Positions 4,851 to 5,896 of a stretch of 5,896 bases of DNA are shown in pieces. Position numbers and translations under genes: made by a program. The DNA is from JBOGWA01 sp050693155 (lineage in GTDB: Bacteria; Actinomycetota; UBA4738; CALAEC01), in contig JBOGWA010000008.1 of NCBI GenBank assembly GCA_050693155.1, positions 1 through 5,896 of the forward strand, read 5' to 3'. Positions within the stretch are counted from its first letter, which is position 1; the number at the start of each line of letters is the position of its first letter. The notes under the pieces are model-generated. The model searched no databases. It saw only the letters and a list, made by a program, of their open reading frames with translations, and had not been told where the DNA came from.

Positions 4851-5692
4851 CGAAGGAGGTTCCAGAGCTCGATCGCGAGGAGATCCTGCGGGTGGTGCTT
4901 CCCGCCCTTCAAGAGGATCTTGGGGCCGCGGGGGATGTCACGTCCCAAACCGTCATCCCGGAGGCGGAAACCGGCGCGGCCAGGATCGTCGCGGGCTCCA
5001 ATGGTCTGCTGGCCGGGATGCCCGTTGCGGCCGAGGTGTTCTCGCGTGTCAATTGCCGCCTGCGCGCGGGCGCGAAGGACGGCGACGAGATCGAGCCAGG
5101 AGCCGAGATCGCACGAATCGGGGGGGCGGTTCGAGGGATGCTCGCCGCCGAGCGTACGGCCCTGAATTTCCTTGGTCGGCTGTCGGGGATCGCGACGATG
5201 GCGCACCGCTATGTCCAGGCGGTGGCCGGCACGAAGGTCGCCGTCCGGGACACCAGGAAGACGACGCCCGGGCTCCGCGTCCTCGAGAAGTACGCGGCGG
5301 CGATTGGGGGCTGCGAGATCTACCGGCGCGGGCTGTTCGAGGGAGTCTTCTTGAAGGACAATCACGTCCGCGCGGTGGGAGGGGTCGAAAACGCGATCGA
5401 CCGTGCGAAGAAAGGGAGGCCGGACCTGCGCATCCTGATCGAGGTCTCGACGCCGAAGCAGGCGGAAGAAGCGGCCTCCGCCGGCGCCGACGAGATCCTG
5501 CTCGACAACATGACCGTGGCCGACCTCAAGGAAGCCGTGACTCGAGTGAACGGCCGGGCGGCACTCGAGGCCTCCGGCGGGATCACGCTTCGGAACGTCC
5601 GCAAGGTCGCGGAGACCGGCGTGCATGCCGTTTCCGTGGGCGCCATTACCCATGCAGCGCCCTGGCTCGATTTCTCCCTTCACCTGGAGTAG
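4847..5692 (+). CDS. nadC: Nicotinate-nucleotide diphosphorylase / quinolinate phosphoribosyltransferase (NadC)
   Basis: Converts quinolinate and PRPP to nicotinate mononucleotide, CO2 and diphosphate in de novo NAD synthesis. The 281-residue length is typical. Visible signatures are LQEDLGAAGDVTS (21-33), AERTALNFLGRLSGIAT (101-117), DTRKTTPGLRVLEKYA (135-150) with Arg137/Lys138, LKDNHV (169-174) with Lys170, Glu199, ILLDNMT (217-223) with Asp220, SGGIT (243-247) and VSVGAITH (262-269). Two near-invariant positions differ. The NHR/SHR motif reads I158-Y159-R160, so the quinolinate-pocket His is Tyr. The first Glu of the EVE motif is Leu197. The ATG overlaps the panC TGA by four bases (ATGA) and gives the expected short lead-in; no Shine-Dalgarno precedes it, but a perfect one lies just inside the gene. 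A paralogue with altered specificity remains possible. Confidence 0.9.
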   Translation: MTKEVPELDREEILRVVLPALQEDLGAAGDVTSQTVIPEAETGAARIVAGSNGLLAGMPVAAEVFSRVNCRLRAGAKDGDEIEPGAEIARIGGAVRGMLAAERTALNFLGRLSGIATMAHRYVQAVAGTKVAVRDTRKTTPGLRVLEKYAAAIGGCEIYRRGLFEGVFLKDNHVRAVGGVENAIDRAKKGRPDLRILIEVSTPKQAEEAASAGADEILLDNMTVADLKEAVTRVNGRAALEASGGITLRNVRKVAETGVHAVSVGAITHAAPWLDFSLHLE

Positions 5693-5695
5693 GCG

Positions 5696-5896
5696 ATGCT
5701 GCTCGCGATCGACATTGGCAATACCGAAACCGTGATCGGCGTGTTCCAAGACACCGAGCTCACCCGGCAATGGCGGCTCTCCACCGAGCCGAACCGCACC
5801 GCCGACGAGCTGGCGTTGCTCTTCGGCGGTTTCCTCGAGCACGAGGGGCTGTCGTTCGACAAGAACGTCACGGCGGTCGTGATCGCGAGCGTCGTG
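5696..5896 (+). CDS. coaX: Type III pantothenate kinase (CoaX), 5' part only
   Basis: First step of coenzyme A synthesis, phosphorylating pantothenate with ATP. CoaX is the actin-like (ASKHA) form unrelated to CoaA. Only 67 codons are present before the window ends in frame, roughly a quarter of a normal protein of about 250-260 residues, so most active-site motifs cannot be checked. The N-terminus MLLAIDIGNTETVIGVF (1-17) carries the DxGNT phosphate-binding motif (Asp6, Gly8, Asn9, Thr10). The stretch WRLSTEPNRTADELALLF (26-43) is the next recognisable CoaX block, and VTAVVIASVV (58-67) leads into the segment that follows. The ATG lies three bases after the nadC stop, with TGGAGT six bases upstream as Shine-Dalgarno. 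Its place after panC/nadC matches actinobacterial gene order and puts it directly downstream of PanC in the pathway. Confidence 0.93.
   Translation, partial: MLLAIDIGNTETVIGVFQDTELTRQWRLSTEPNRTADELALLFGGFLEHEGLSFDKNVTAVVIASVV

Noticed and set aside
4724..5842. Long minus-strand open frame (372 codons) antisense to nadC and coaX
   Set aside because: It lies opposite strongly conserved NadC and CoaX sequence, has no recognisable motif, and long antisense frames are expected in GC-rich coding DNA.

Overview
The window is a compact, high-GC, single-strand block of cofactor-biosynthesis genes. Every supported gene lies on the + strand. All but one of the gene junctions overlap or nearly touch. 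The order is folP, an alpha/beta hydrolase, a PNPOx-like split-barrel protein, folB, folK, a Rossmann/DUF2520 protein, panC, nadC, and the start of coaX. The core order folP-folB-folK-DUF2520-panC-coaX is what I know from Actinomycetota (the Mycobacterium tuberculosis folE-folP-folB-folK-...-DUF2520-panC-panD-coaX region is the best-known example). With the GC-rich codon choice and GTG starts, this suggests an actinobacterium, possibly an uncultured lineage. That assignment is an inference from gene order, not a phylogenetic result.

Layout. About 1-3043 is the folate part. It holds FolP (dihydropteroate synthase), two non-canonical genes inserted in overlapping frames, then FolB (dihydroneopterin aldolase) and FolK (HPPK). 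The one real intergenic gap is about 3044-3147. It carries a TATACT -10-like box and an imperfect GC-rich hairpin, and may be where a second transcript begins. About 3148-5896 is the pantothenate/NAD/CoA part: the DUF2520 dehydrogenase-like protein, PanC (pantothenate synthetase), NadC (quinolinate phosphoribosyltransferase) and the 5' third or less of CoaX (type III pantothenate kinase), cut by the window end.

How they work together. FolB, FolK and FolP perform successive steps from dihydroneopterin to dihydropteroate. PanC makes pantothenate and CoaX phosphorylates it towards coenzyme A. NadC makes nicotinate mononucleotide for NAD. The DUF2520 protein sits where a ketopantoate reductase would be useful. 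The hydrolase and the split-barrel protein have no established role in these pathways.

I see no mobile element, CRISPR array, tRNA, rRNA or defence system. The points most worth a second look are the inserted hydrolase/split-barrel pair, two substitutions in highly conserved positions of NadC (His to Tyr and Glu to Leu), the DUF2520 gene as a candidate ketopantoate reductase, and the promoter-like gap with its hairpin.
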